From: CAVZCK01 sp963773735
GTDB taxonomy: Bacteria > Pseudomonadota > Alphaproteobacteria > Rhizobiales > Rhodomicrobiaceae
Direction of reading: 5' to 3'
NCBI GenBank assembly: GCA_963773735.1
Contig: CAVZCK010000026.1
Location: forward strand, 1 to 64,000
DNA length: 64,000 nt
Both the position numbers and the translations under genes were made by a program. Shown piece after piece: positions 54,216 through 63,704 of this stretch (the stretch's first letter is position 1; the number at the start of each line of letters is the position of its first letter). Below the pieces are notes generated by a model. It was not told where the DNA came from. It searched no databases and saw only the letters and a program-made list of their open reading frames with translations.

Positions 54216-56720
54216 ATGAAAATCAGTCGCAGCATACTTGCGGGCGCAAGTCTTCTCGCCCTCAGTTGTGTCCCGGCATTGGCTCAGCAGGTCACAGGCG
54301 TCCCCGGTTCGCCCGGTGCCACCACCACGATCGACGGGAAACAACTTCCACCGCCTGATCCGAAGTTCGGTGGTGTTATCAAGGATGGCGCGCTGCAGTC
54401 GAAGCCGTGGTGGGCGCCGCGCGTCGTGCCGCCGAAAGGTGCGCCTAACGTTCTGCTCATCATCACCGATGATGCCGGTTTCGGGGTGCCGAGCACCTTT
54501 GGTGGCGTGATCCCGACGCCGACAATGGATCACATCGCGAGTGAGGGACTGCGCTATAATCGTATGTTTTCGACCGCGCTATGCTCGCCGACGCGGGCGG
54601 CACTCATCACCGGGCGGAATCACCATTCGGCAGGCTTCGGCGTGATCTCGGAGCAGTCGACGGGCTTTCCCGGCTACAACAGCATCATCGGCAAGGACAA
54701 GGCAACGATCGGGCGCATCCTGCTCGATAACGGCTATTCCACGGCATGGTTCGGTAAGGACCATAACACGCCAGCCTTCGCGGCTAGCCAGGTCGGGCCG
54801 TTCGACCAGTGGCCGACCGGCATGGGCTTCGAGTATTTCTATGGGTTCGTGGGCGGCGACGCCAACCAGTGGCAGCCGAACCTGTTCCGCAACACGACGC
54901 AGATCTATCCGTTCAAAGGCAAGCCAGGCTGGAACCTCGTCACGGGGATGGCCGACGACGCCATCGACTACATGACGCGCATCCATCAGACCCAGCCGGA
55001 CAAGCCGATCTTCATCAAGTACGCGCCCGGCGCAACGCACGCGCCGCATCACCCGACCAAGGAATGGGTGGACAAGATCCACGCCATGCACCTGTTCGAC
55101 GATGGTTACGAGAAACTGCGCGAGCGCATCTTCGAAAACCAGAAGCGGCTGGGCGTGATCTCCAAGGACGCGAAGTTAGCGCCTTGGCCCAATGACATCT
55201 TAAAGCCGTGGGACCAGCTCAGCGATATGGAGAAGAAGCTGTTCATCCGCCAGGTCGAAGTCTTCGCCGCCTACGCGGCGTACAACGACGACGAGATCGG
55301 TCGCGTGATCCAGGCCTTCGAGGATCTCGGTAAGCTCGACAACACGCTGATCATCTACATCAATGGCGACAACGGCACCAGCGCCGAGGGCGGGCCTCTG
55401 GGCTCGCCCAACGAAGTTGCGTTCTTCAATGGGCTCAACAAGCTTCCGGTCGAAGTGCAGATGAAGTTCTACGACGTCTGGGGCACCGAGCAGACCTACC
55501 CCCACATGTCGGCCGGGTGGTCGTGGGCCTTCGACACGCCGTTCGACTGGTTCAAGCAGAACGCGTCCAGGCTAGGCGGCATCAACCAGAACATGGTGGT
55601 GTCATGGCCGGCGCGCATCAAGGACAAGGGAGGCTTGCGCGAGCAGTTCATCCACGTCATCGACGTCGTGCCGACCATCCTCGAGGCCGCCGGCATTCGC
55701 GCGCCCGAGATCGTGGATGGCATCAAGCAAAAGCCGATCGAAGGCACAAGCTTCCTCTACACCTTCGATGCCAAGAACGCGAAAGCGCCGTCGCGCCACA
55801 AGATGCAGTACTTCGAGATGATGGGCCAGTGGGCGCTCTATGACGACGGCTGGCTCTTGAGCACCAAGGTGAACCGCGCACCGTGGGAGGCCTTCGGTCC
55901 GGCCAACCCGGATCCGCTGAACAACCAGGTGTTCCAGCTCTACGACCTGCATAAGGACTTCAGCCAGGCCGAAGACATCGCCGCGAAATACCCAAAGAAG
56001 GTGGCGGAGATGCGCAAGATGTTCGTCGCGGAAGCAAAGAAGTACCAGGTCTTCCCGATGGACGCTTCGGTGGCGGGCCGAATTGTCGCTCCGCGCCCCA
56101 ACATCACGGCCGGGCGCAGCGAATTCGTTTACACGCGCCCGATGGTTGGCCTTCCCCAGGGCGACTCGCCGCTCTTGCTTAACACCTCCTACACGATCAC
56201 GGCCGACATCGAGGTACCGCAAGGTGGCGCCGAGGGTATGATCCTGACCTCGGGCGGACGCTTCGGCGGCTATGGCTTCTACCTGCTGAAGGGCAAGCCA
56301 GTGTTCCTGTGGAACTTGGTCGATCTCAAACGCGACAAGTGGGAAGGCCCTGACGCGCTTACGCCTGGCAGGCACAACGTCGAGTTCGACTTCAAGTACG
56401 ACGGACTGGGCGCGGGTACACTGGTGTTCAACAACTTCAGCGGCGTCGGCCGGGGCGGAACCGGGACGCTGAAGGTGGACGGCAAGGTTGTCGACACCAA
56501 GACGATGGAAAAAACCCTGCCGATGATCCTGCAGTGGGACGAGAGCTTCGACATCGGCTCCGACACGCTCACCGGCGTCAACGACGCGGACTACACGCCG
56601 CCGTTCGTGCTCACCGCCAAGCTCAACAAGCTGACGATCAAGGTCGATCGCCCGCAACTCTCTCCAGCGGACATTAAGAAGCTTGAGGCGGCGATGCAGG
56701 AGAAGGCGAAAGCCGATTGA
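54216..56720 (+). CDS. Secreted arylsulfatase (copy 1)
   Basis: An 834-residue alkaline-phosphatase-fold sulfatase with a signal peptide (SILAGASLLALSCVPALAQ). The formylglycine motif is CSPTRAALITGR, metal ligands include IITDDAGFG, and further active-site elements are GKDHNTPAF and GDNGTSAEG. A C-terminal domain of about 200 residues (VPQGGAEGMILTSGGRFGGY, LWNLVDLKRDKWEGPDALTP) is beta-rich and shared with copy 2. It removes sulfate from esters in the periplasm and needs a formylglycine-generating enzyme not in this window. Confidence 0.93.
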   Translation: MKISRSILAGASLLALSCVPALAQQVTGVPGSPGATTTIDGKQLPPPDPKFGGVIKDGALQSKPWWAPRVVPPKGAPNVLLIITDDAGFGVPSTFGGVIPTPTMDHIASEGLRYNRMFSTALCSPTRAALITGRNHHSAGFGVISEQSTGFPGYNSIIGKDKATIGRILLDNGYSTAWFGKDHNTPAFAASQVGPFDQWPTGMGFEYFYGFVGGDANQWQPNLFRNTTQIYPFKGKPGWNLVTGMADDAIDYMTRIHQTQPDKPIFIKYAPGATHAPHHPTKEWVDKIHAMHLFDDGYEKLRERIFENQKRLGVISKDAKLAPWPNDILKPWDQLSDMEKKLFIRQVEVFAAYAAYNDDEIGRVIQAFEDLGKLDNTLIIYINGDNGTSAEGGPLGSPNEVAFFNGLNKLPVEVQMKFYDVWGTEQTYPHMSAGWSWAFDTPFDWFKQNASRLGGINQNMVVSWPARIKDKGGLREQFIHVIDVVPTILEAAGIRAPEIVDGIKQKPIEGTSFLYTFDAKNAKAPSRHKMQYFEMMGQWALYDDGWLLSTKVNRAPWEAFGPANPDPLNNQVFQLYDLHKDFSQAEDIAAKYPKKVAEMRKMFVAEAKKYQVFPMDASVAGRIVAPRPNITAGRSEFVYTRPMVGLPQGDSPLLLNTSYTITADIEVPQGGAEGMILTSGGRFGGYGFYLLKGKPVFLWNLVDLKRDKWEGPDALTPGRHNVEFDFKYDGLGAGTLVFNNFSGVGRGGTGTLKVDGKVVDTKTMEKTLPMILQWDESFDIGSDTLTGVNDADYTPPFVLTAKLNKLTIKVDRPQLSPADIKKLEAAMQEKAKAD

Positions 56721-56785
56721 TCAGCGTCAACGACGGAATTCTCGCAGAGAGTGATCTGCCAGCCGATGGAATCGGAGCTGTTGTC

Positions 56786-59293
56786 ATGAAAACCAGTCAC
56801 CTCCTCATTTCCGTCGCCAGTGTTCTGGCCCTCGGTTGCGGCTCGGCATTGGCGCAGCAGATCACAGGTGACCCCGGTTCGCCCCGCGCCACCACCACCA
56901 TCGACGGGAAACAACTTCCGCCGCCGCCTCCGAAATTCGGGGGGGTGATCAAGGAGAGGGCCTCGGAGTCGACGCCTTGGTGGCCACCGCGCGTCGTGCC
57001 ACCCAAGGGCGCGCCCAACATTTTGCTTATCATGACAGACGATGTCGGCTTCAGTGCGCCGTCCACTTTTGGCGGGGTGATCCCTACACCGGCGCTCGAC
57101 CGTATTGCCGCAGAGGGGCTGCGCTACACCAATTTCCATTCCACTGCTCTCTGCTCGCCAACCCGTGCTGCGCTGATCACCGGACGCAACCATCACTCGG
57201 TGGGTAACGGGGTGGTAGGCGAAATAGCGACGGGATTTCCGGGTTACGACTCAATCATCCCGATTGATAAAGGCACCATCGGTACGATCCTGAGTGCAAA
57301 CGGGTACGCAACCTCGTGGTTCGGTAAGGACCACAACACGCCCTCTTACCAGTCGAGCCAGGCGGGGCCGTTCAATCAATGGCCCAACGGCATGGGCTTC
57401 GATTATTTCTACGGCTTTGTCGGCGGCGACACCAGCCAATGGCAACCGAACCTGTACCGCAATACGACAGCTATCTATCCGTTCCGAGGCAATCCCAGCT
57501 GGAACCTGGAGACGGCGATGGCCGACGAGGCCATCCAGTACATGAAGCAGCTCAAGGAGCTCGCGCCCGACAAACCATTCTTTGTCTACTACGTGCCGGG
57601 TGCCACCCATGCGCCTCATCATCCGACGCCGGAGTGGACCAAGACGATCAGCGACATGCATTTGTTCGATGACGGCTGGAACAAGCTGCGGGAGACAATT
57701 TTCGCCAACCAGAAGCGCCTGGGCATCATGCCCGAAAACGCCAAGTTGACACCGTGGCCGAAAGAACTGCCGCAATGGGATTCCCTCGGTCGCGCGGAGA
57801 AGAGGCTCTTCATCAAGCAAGCGGATGTCTATGGCGCCTACCTCGCCTACGCCGACCATGAGATCGGCCGCGTCATCCAGGCGGTCGAAGACCTGGGCGA
57901 GCTCGACAATACCTTGATCATCTACATCAGCGGCGACAACGGCGCGAGCGCCGAAGGCATGCTCAACGGCACGCCAAACGAGTTTACCACCTTCAATGGC
58001 GTCCCCGTGCCGGTGAAGGCCCAATACCTTTGGTACCCGTTCTGGGGATCCGACAAGACCTTCCCGCACTTTGCGGCGGAATGGGCCTGGGCGATGGACA
58101 CCCCGTTCAAATGGGTGAAGCAGGTGCCGTCGCACTTCGGCGGAACGTCCCAGGGCGTGGCCATGTCCTGGCCCGGCCACATCAAGGATGTGGGCGGCAT
58201 CCGCCACCAGTTCCATCACGTCATCGACATCGTCCCGACCATCCTCGAAGCGACCGGCATTCCGGCGCCCGATACGATCAATGGCATCAAGCAGGCCCCC
58301 ATCGAAGGGGTAAGCATGACGTACACCTGGGACAAGGCGAACGCCGATGCGCCCACCCAGCACACGACGCAATATTTCGAGATGCTCGGCAACCGCGCCA
58401 TCTATCACGACGAGTGGATGGCGTCCACGACGCCAGTGACTCTCCCTTGGGAGCTGAGCAGCGCCCCGCCTCCCGATGTCATCACCGGCTACAAGTGGGA
58501 GCTTTATAATCTCAAGGACGACCCCACCCAGTTCAACGACCTGGCCGCCGAGATGCCGGACAAGGTCAAGGAGATGCAGGCCCTCTTCGATGCCGAGGCG
58601 AAGAAATTCAACGTGCTGCCGCTCGACAACACGACGCTTCCGCGCTGGAACACGCCGCGTCCGAGCCTGACGGCGGGGCGAACGGAATTCACCTATTCGG
58701 GCGAACTGACCGGCGTGCCGGACAGTGCCGCGCCGAGCATTTTGAACAAGTCCTACACCATCACCGCCGAGGTCGATATTCCCAAGGGTGGTGCGGAAGG
58801 CATGATCGTCACCGAAGGCGGGCGCTTCGGCGGCTATGGACTTTTCCTGAGCAAGGGTGTGGCAGGCATTCGTCGGGGCAAGCCAGTGTTCCTCTACAAC
58901 CTGCTTAACCTCAAGCGCACGACGTGGTCGGGGCTCGAGTTGGGGGCCGGCAAACACACCATCGTCTTCGACTTCAAGTCAGACGGTCCAGGTTTGGGCA
59001 AGGGCGGTACCGGTGTGCTCTCTGTGGACGGCAAGGAAGTGGACAGGAAATCCATGGAACACACCACGCCGGTTACGTTCGCGGAGGACGAGTCGTTCGA
59101 CGTTGGCCAGGACACACGCACCGGGGTCGCGATGCTGGAGTATCGATACGATGTTCCGTTCAAGTTCACGGGCAAAATCAACAAACTGACCTTCAAGCTC
59201 GAACCAGAGGCTAAGGCGGCACCGGAGTCTAAGGCAGAACTTGGGCCTATGGCAGCACCGGAGCCGGATCCTCTTGAAGCACCGAAGCGCTAG
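56786..59293 (+). CDS. Secreted arylsulfatase (copy 2)
   Basis: About 835 residues, clearly paralogous to the gene 65 bases upstream, with the same blocks: TTIDGKQLPPP, MTDDVGFSAPSTFGGVIPTP, formylglycine motif CSPTRAALITGR, GKDHNTPSY and GDNGASAEG. The C-terminal tail is longer, with repeated Pro-Glu/Lys units (EAKAAPESKAELGPM). The ATG at 56786 begins a good signal peptide (LISVASVLALGCGSALAQQ); the open frame upstream lacks a normal start. Probably co-transcribed with copy 1. Confidence 0.93.
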   Translation: MKTSHLLISVASVLALGCGSALAQQITGDPGSPRATTTIDGKQLPPPPPKFGGVIKERASESTPWWPPRVVPPKGAPNILLIMTDDVGFSAPSTFGGVIPTPALDRIAAEGLRYTNFHSTALCSPTRAALITGRNHHSVGNGVVGEIATGFPGYDSIIPIDKGTIGTILSANGYATSWFGKDHNTPSYQSSQAGPFNQWPNGMGFDYFYGFVGGDTSQWQPNLYRNTTAIYPFRGNPSWNLETAMADEAIQYMKQLKELAPDKPFFVYYVPGATHAPHHPTPEWTKTISDMHLFDDGWNKLRETIFANQKRLGIMPENAKLTPWPKELPQWDSLGRAEKRLFIKQADVYGAYLAYADHEIGRVIQAVEDLGELDNTLIIYISGDNGASAEGMLNGTPNEFTTFNGVPVPVKAQYLWYPFWGSDKTFPHFAAEWAWAMDTPFKWVKQVPSHFGGTSQGVAMSWPGHIKDVGGIRHQFHHVIDIVPTILEATGIPAPDTINGIKQAPIEGVSMTYTWDKANADAPTQHTTQYFEMLGNRAIYHDEWMASTTPVTLPWELSSAPPPDVITGYKWELYNLKDDPTQFNDLAAEMPDKVKEMQALFDAEAKKFNVLPLDNTTLPRWNTPRPSLTAGRTEFTYSGELTGVPDSAAPSILNKSYTITAEVDIPKGGAEGMIVTEGGRFGGYGLFLSKGVAGIRRGKPVFLYNLLNLKRTTWSGLELGAGKHTIVFDFKSDGPGLGKGGTGVLSVDGKEVDRKSMEHTTPVTFAEDESFDVGQDTRTGVAMLEYRYDVPFKFTGKINKLTFKLEPEAKAAPESKAELGPMAAPEPDPLEAPKR

Positions 59294-59352
59294 CAGCTCC
59301 TAACGATAACCAACAGGTTTGCCAGCGCGAAAGACTGAATGAAATCGGGCCA

Positions 59353-59715
59353 ATGAAAAAGGTTTTGATGTTCGCCGCGGCCGCCGAAGCCGCTACCGGA
59401 GCGGCGTTGCTGATCGTTCCCTCGCTCGTCGGGCAGTTGTTGTTCGGTGAGGAGCTTACCGGCGTCGCCATACCGGTTGCGCGTGTCACCGGCATCGCCC
59501 TGGTTGCTTTAGGGATCGCTTGCTGGCCTGGTCCGCCGCTGGTCGGGATGTTGATCTACAGCACAGTCGTCACGCTGTATCTTTCTTACCTCGGTTTTGC
59601 AGGTGGGTTGACCGGCGTTTTTCTGTGGCCGGCGGTTGCGCTACACGTCGTTTTGTCAATTCTTCTCGGTGGCACTTGGTGCGTTGGTTCCTCCACCACC
59701 GCGCCGTCGAGGTGA
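59353..59715 (+). CDS. Small membrane protein next to the arylsulfatases
   Basis: A 120-residue protein with four hydrophobic helices (AAEAATGAALLIVPSLVG, VARVTGIALVALGIACWPG, MLIYSTVVTLYLSYLGFAGG, LWPAVALHVVLSILLGGTW). Sixty bases after copy 2, on the same strand, it probably shares the transcript. No function can be assigned; transport or accessory roles are guesses. Confidence 0.7.
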   Translation: MKKVLMFAAAAEAATGAALLIVPSLVGQLLFGEELTGVAIPVARVTGIALVALGIACWPGPPLVGMLIYSTVVTLYLSYLGFAGGLTGVFLWPAVALHVVLSILLGGTWCVGSSTTAPSR

Positions 59716-59820
59716 TTGAATGAAGCGCGTACTTTGCTGCGGTGCGTGCGTCAGGTTTTGGCCCGAAGCGACTGTCGATCCATGTGGCCGCCATTTCCGC
59801 ACAGCCATTATTACGGAAAT

Positions 59821-60523
59821 TCAAACCGAAGCACTGCTGACCTCAAACGCCCCAGCGAGTTTCAAGAAAAAGATCAGCTTTCCGCCCGCGCCGCCTTCGC
59901 CCCAAGCCTGCATCTCCGGCATCGCCATCATGGTTTCGCGGTAGCCGGCGGCGACTGCCGTCGTCGCCGAAGCGGGCAAGATCGACCTGATAGGTGGTAA
60001 GCGGCTCGCCACCGGCGCGAACATGGCATCCGCCGCGCAGAAATCGCCGAACAGGAAGGCGCCGCTGCCGCCGAACCGGCGCCGGCAGTCCATCCAGATC
60101 TCGAGCGATCCTGCCGATATCGGCAAGGGCCTTGTCCGAGACTTGCGGAAAGCCGATGATATTGACGAAATCCATGGGAAGCTCGTTGCGCAGGTCGGGA
60201 AAGCCGGAATGCATCTCGGCGGCGATGCAGCGGGCAATCGCCCGCGCCTCCGGGTGCGTGGGCCAGATCGGCAGGTTGGGGTGGCGTTCAGCCAGGAATT
60301 CGATGATGGCAAGGCTGTCCCAGACGATAAGACCGCCGCTGTTCAGCGCCGGCACCTTGCCGGAGGGCGAATGACGGAGAATATTGGCCCGGCTGTCCGG
60401 CTGGCGCAGCAGGATCGGCGTTTCCTTGAAAGGGATATCGAATGCCTTGAGAACCAGCCACGGCCGAAGGCTCCAGGAGGATAAATTCTTGTTGCCGATG
60501 ACCAGCTCGTAATTCCCATCCAT
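59821..60523 (-). CDS. Glutathione S-transferase (frameshifted)
   Basis: About 230 residues. The N-terminal thioredoxin fold (YELVIGNKNLSSWSLRPWLV) carries SSWSLR as glutathione-site residues and KVPALNSGGLIVWDSLAIIE. The frame then breaks near 60115. The C-terminal helical domain (WMDCRRRFGGSGAFLFGDFC, AADAMFAPVASRL) is in a second frame, and a further shift near 59985-59995 would give TTYQVDLARF. The family conjugates or reduces electrophiles with glutathione. The ATG at 60523 (MDGNYEL) fits better than 60553. Confidence 0.8.
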
Positions 60524-60595
60524 TGGCCCCGTCTCCCGGTTGCTATCGGACAAATTCTATCCGTAAACGCAAAGAATCGCTGCAAAGAAGAACCG

Positions 60596-62033
60596 ATGCT
60601 CCCCACACTCAACATGGCTCGCCGACCAGGTTGCCGCGCTCTTCATCGAGGAAGGCTCGAAGCAGCCGACCTGTCCGATCTGGCTCGTCGAGGCGCCGAA
60701 AGACGACGAGACGCTTGCCGCCGGCCTGCCGCCGCGCGACCAGGCCTGGCTCAAGGCGATCGAATTCAAGCCCGTGCCGGGAAGCTGGGCGCTGCTGCCG
60801 GGCGATGACGGCATTGGCGGCGTCGCGCTTGCCGCCGAAAGCCTTCAGGGCAGCCACCATCCACTGCTTCCGGGCAGCCTGCCGCCGGTTCTGCCGAGCG
60901 GCGCCTATCACCTCGATTGGACGCCGAACAATGCCAATCTGGCAGCGATCAGCTGGGCGCTTGGCCATTATGCCTTCCGGCGCTATCAGACCAATGGTAA
61001 TGGCGGCGAAAAGCGGCTGAGGCTGCCCGAGGGTGCGGTTCGCGACGAGATCGTCAATATCGCATCCGCCGTCTGGCTCGGCCGCGATCTCATCAACATT
61101 CCCGCAAACGATCTCGGCCCGGCAGAGCTGGAGGAGGCCGCGCGCGGCGTTGCCGCGCATTTCGGCGCCGAGTGCCGCGTGATTTCCGGCGACGACCTGC
61201 TCGCCGAGAATTTCCCGCTCATTCATGCGGTGGGGCGGGCGTCGGCGCGTGCCCCGCGCATCATCGACATAGGCTGGGGCGATGCAACCGAAGCCCCCGA
61301 AGTGCCCAAGATCGTGCTGATCGGCAAGGGCATCTGCTTCGACACCGGCGGGCTCAACATCAAGCACGGCGCCGGCATGGCGCTGATGAAGAAGGATATG
61401 GGCGGCGCGGCGACGGCCCTGGCGCTTGCCGCGATGATCATGGGCGCCGGTCTGCCTGTAAAACTGCGGCTGCTCATCCCTGCGGCGGAAAATTCCATAT
61501 CGGGCAACGCCTATCGGCCCGGCGACGTGCTGAAAAGCCGGGCCGGTATCAACGTCGAGATCGGCGATACCGACGCCGAAGGCCGTCTGGTGCTCGCCGA
61601 CGCGCTGGCGCTCGCCGACGAGGACAAGCCGGACTACATTTTCAGCTTCGCCACGCTGACCGGCTCGGCCCGCGTTGCGCTCGGACCCGATCTGCCGCCC
61701 GTCTACTCGACCGATGCCGCCATCGCCAATGTGCTCGCCGAGGCCGGCCGCAAGGTCGGCGACCCGATGTGGCCGATGCCGTTCTGGCAGCCCTATGACA
61801 GCCTCCTGGAAAGCCGCGTCGCCGACGTCAACAGCATCTTCCCCGAGCCGTTCGCCGGCTCGGTGATGGCGGCGCTGTTTCTCAAGCGCTTCGTCAAGGC
61901 GGCCAAGACCTACACCCATTTCGACATTTACGGCTGGGTTCCGCGCCCGCAGCCCGGCAAGCCTTTCGGCGGCGAGCCGCAATGCGCCCGCGCGGTCTTC
62001 GACCATCTCAGCAGGACGTTTGCGAAAGCATGA
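60596..62033 (+). CDS. M17 leucyl aminopeptidase (frameshifted at the N-terminus)
   Basis: About 478 residues. The catalytic half is intact: VLIGKGICFDTGGLNIKHGA, GMALMKKDMGGAATALALAA with the metal-binding Lys and Asp, the signature NTDAEGRL as GDTDAEGRLVLADALALADE, and the C-terminal FDIYGWVP. One extra base near 60617-60621 shifts the first codons; corrected, MLPTLNMAADQVAALFIEEG follows. It removes N-terminal residues from peptides in the cytosol with two metal ions. It overlaps the next gene by 4 bases. Confidence 0.9.
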
Positions 62034-62899
62034 ACACCGGCAAGCTCGATCCAAGGCGGCATGTCTATCGGGACGACATGGCCGCAGCCTCACTGAGGGA
62101 TAAGGTGCAGGCGGCGCGCTATGTGCAGGGGGAATTGCGCCAGGTGGTCTCCGCCGTCGCGCCGCTCGGACTAGTGCCCCGTTTCGACGCGCCGCTGCTC
62201 ACCGAAGCTCTGTGCGGCGAGCTGGTCTCGGTCTATGACGTCTCCGAGGGCTGGGGCTGGGTGCAGCTCGAGGCGGACCGCTATGTCGGCTATATGCCGA
62301 TGGACAATCTTTCCGCCACCATCGATGAGCCGACGCATTGGGTGAGCGCACGCGGAACCTTCGTCTACCCGGCGCCGGATCTGAAACGCCCGCCGATCAT
62401 GCGTCTCGGCCTCAATTCCAAGGTCGGCGTCACCGGGCGCGAGGGCCGGTTCGTGGAGCTGTCCCGCGGCGGTTTCGTCTTCGGCGGCCATCTGCTGCCG
62501 GCCGAGGAAAAGGCCAAGGATTTCGTCCGCCTCGCCGAGCGGCTGATCGGGGCGCCCTATCTCTGGGGCGGGCGCTCCAGTCTTGGCATCGATTGCTCCG
62601 GGCTGGTCCAGCTTGCCATGCAGGGGAGCGGCCTTGCTTGTCCCCGCGACACCGACATGCAGGAAAACGAGGTCGGCCAGCCCCTGCCCGATAAGGCACC
62701 CGACAAGCTGCAGCGCGGCGATCTGGTGTTCTGGCGCGGCCATGTCGGCATGGTTCAATCAGCCGAATGGATGATCCATGCCAGCGGTCATCAGATGGAG
62801 GTCGTGGTCGAGCCGATCCGCCGGGCGGTGGAGCGGATCGCGGCCACGCATGGCGATGTCACCACGATCAGGCGCGTTGCCGGGCTGAAGCCGGGGTGA
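62030..62899 (+). CDS. NlpC/P60 cell-wall peptidase with SH3 domains
   Basis: A 289-residue protein. Residues about 40-150 form bacterial SH3-like domains (SEGWGWVQLEADRYVGYMPM). The NlpC/P60 domain follows, with the catalytic Cys in GIDCSGLVQLAMQ, His in DLVFWRGHVGMV and a polar third residue in MIHASGH. It cleaves gamma-D-glutamyl-diaminopimelate bonds in peptidoglycan or related peptides. No signal peptide is visible, as in the conserved alphaproteobacterial family found beside leucyl aminopeptidase. Coupling to the aminopeptidase suggests joint recycling of cell-wall peptides. Confidence 0.92.
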   Translation: MNTGKLDPRRHVYRDDMAAASLRDKVQAARYVQGELRQVVSAVAPLGLVPRFDAPLLTEALCGELVSVYDVSEGWGWVQLEADRYVGYMPMDNLSATIDEPTHWVSARGTFVYPAPDLKRPPIMRLGLNSKVGVTGREGRFVELSRGGFVFGGHLLPAEEKAKDFVRLAERLIGAPYLWGGRSSLGIDCSGLVQLAMQGSGLACPRDTDMQENEVGQPLPDKAPDKLQRGDLVFWRGHVGMVQSAEWMIHASGHQMEVVVEPIRRAVERIAATHGDVTTIRRVAGLKPG

Positions 62900-63401
62900 G
62901 CCGGGCGTGTCGGCGAGGTTTTGCGCGGAATTTGAGGCACGGGCCGGCGCGCTCGGGTCTGCCTTTGGTGATTTGTGCCGCTGATGCGAAGGACGTCGGG
63001 CAGTTCTTCGGCCCGGCTCGGAAAGGCCACTCCTGGGCGCTGGCGTCTGCTAAGCGGTGTTTTCCTTCGTGACGCCACGGCTCCGGCCACGTCCATGTTG
63101 GGCGCGCGCCAGTTGCGGGAAGTGCGGGGCTGACCTCGCAAAATCTGCTTTTGGGCACGTGCCGCCGCTGAACGAAGTCCAGGACCAACTGAACGGAATC
63201 CATATGTCTGCAAAGCCGACCGCATCTTTAACGTCGGCGACGTGGCCAAGCGCACGCTGGGTCGAAAACAGTAGGCCCCGCGCGATGAACTTCATCGCTA
63301 GCCTGCAATGCTCTTCCGCCCCAGTGGACGAAGCCGTTCTGAAACGGATCGAAGCCCGCTTCCGGAGTCGCGCTATTCCCCATTTGCACCAAGCATCGGG
63401 G
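62900..63401. other. Gene-poor stretch
   Basis: About 500 bases between convergent genes without a recognisable gene. Several open frames exist on both strands, but none has a family motif. Confidence 0.4.
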
Positions 63402-63704
63402 TCACATGGGCAAGCAAAGCCAAGCGCCTAAGCAGGTATGGGGTGCCGTCGCTTTGCACGCCGTCTGCCAGGAGCGACACGTCGTTAGAGCTGAGCCATC
63501 GACGCACGTCGTGTGGACAGGACCCTTGCCCACGCGACCCTTCCCGTAGATGATGTTTGCGAGACCGTGCGTCGCAAAGACCACGGCGATATCGTGGGTC
63601 ACAGCTTCGCCTTGAGCCTCGACCTTGACGCAATCAGCGTGAGCTGTCGCCGAAAGTGCGCAGATCACCACCGCGGCGGCCAAGCCCAGTTTCAAAAAAC
63701 GCAT
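63402..63704 (-). CDS. Small secreted Cys-containing protein
   Basis: A 100-residue protein. A signal peptide (LKLGLAAAVVICALSATAHA) is followed by DCVKVEAQGEAVTHDIAVVF and KGPVHTTCVDGSALTTC, with CK pairs near the end. It resembles uncharacterised exported proteins of Rhizobiales with the pattern ADCxxVEAxGxxITHDIA...TTC. The ATG at 63704 has AGGGGC before it. The open frame upstream to 63980 is not supported. Function unknown. Confidence 0.65.
   Translation of the reverse strand: MRFLKLGLAAAVVICALSATAHADCVKVEAQGEAVTHDIAVVFATHGLANIIYGKGRVGKGPVHTTCVDGSALTTCRSWQTACKATAPHTCLGAWLCLPM

Noticed and set aside
55602..58957. Long minus-strand frames opposite both arylsulfatases
   Set aside because: They are antisense shadows without motifs or ribosome-binding sites.
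59716..59820. Short plus-strand ORF after the small membrane protein
   Set aside because: Its peptide (VRFWPEATVDPCGRHF) resembles spurious products of rhizobial intergenic repeats, not a protein family.
60609..62093. A 494-residue minus-strand protein opposite the aminopeptidase
   Set aside because: Antisense shadow; the plus strand encodes a complete M17 signature.
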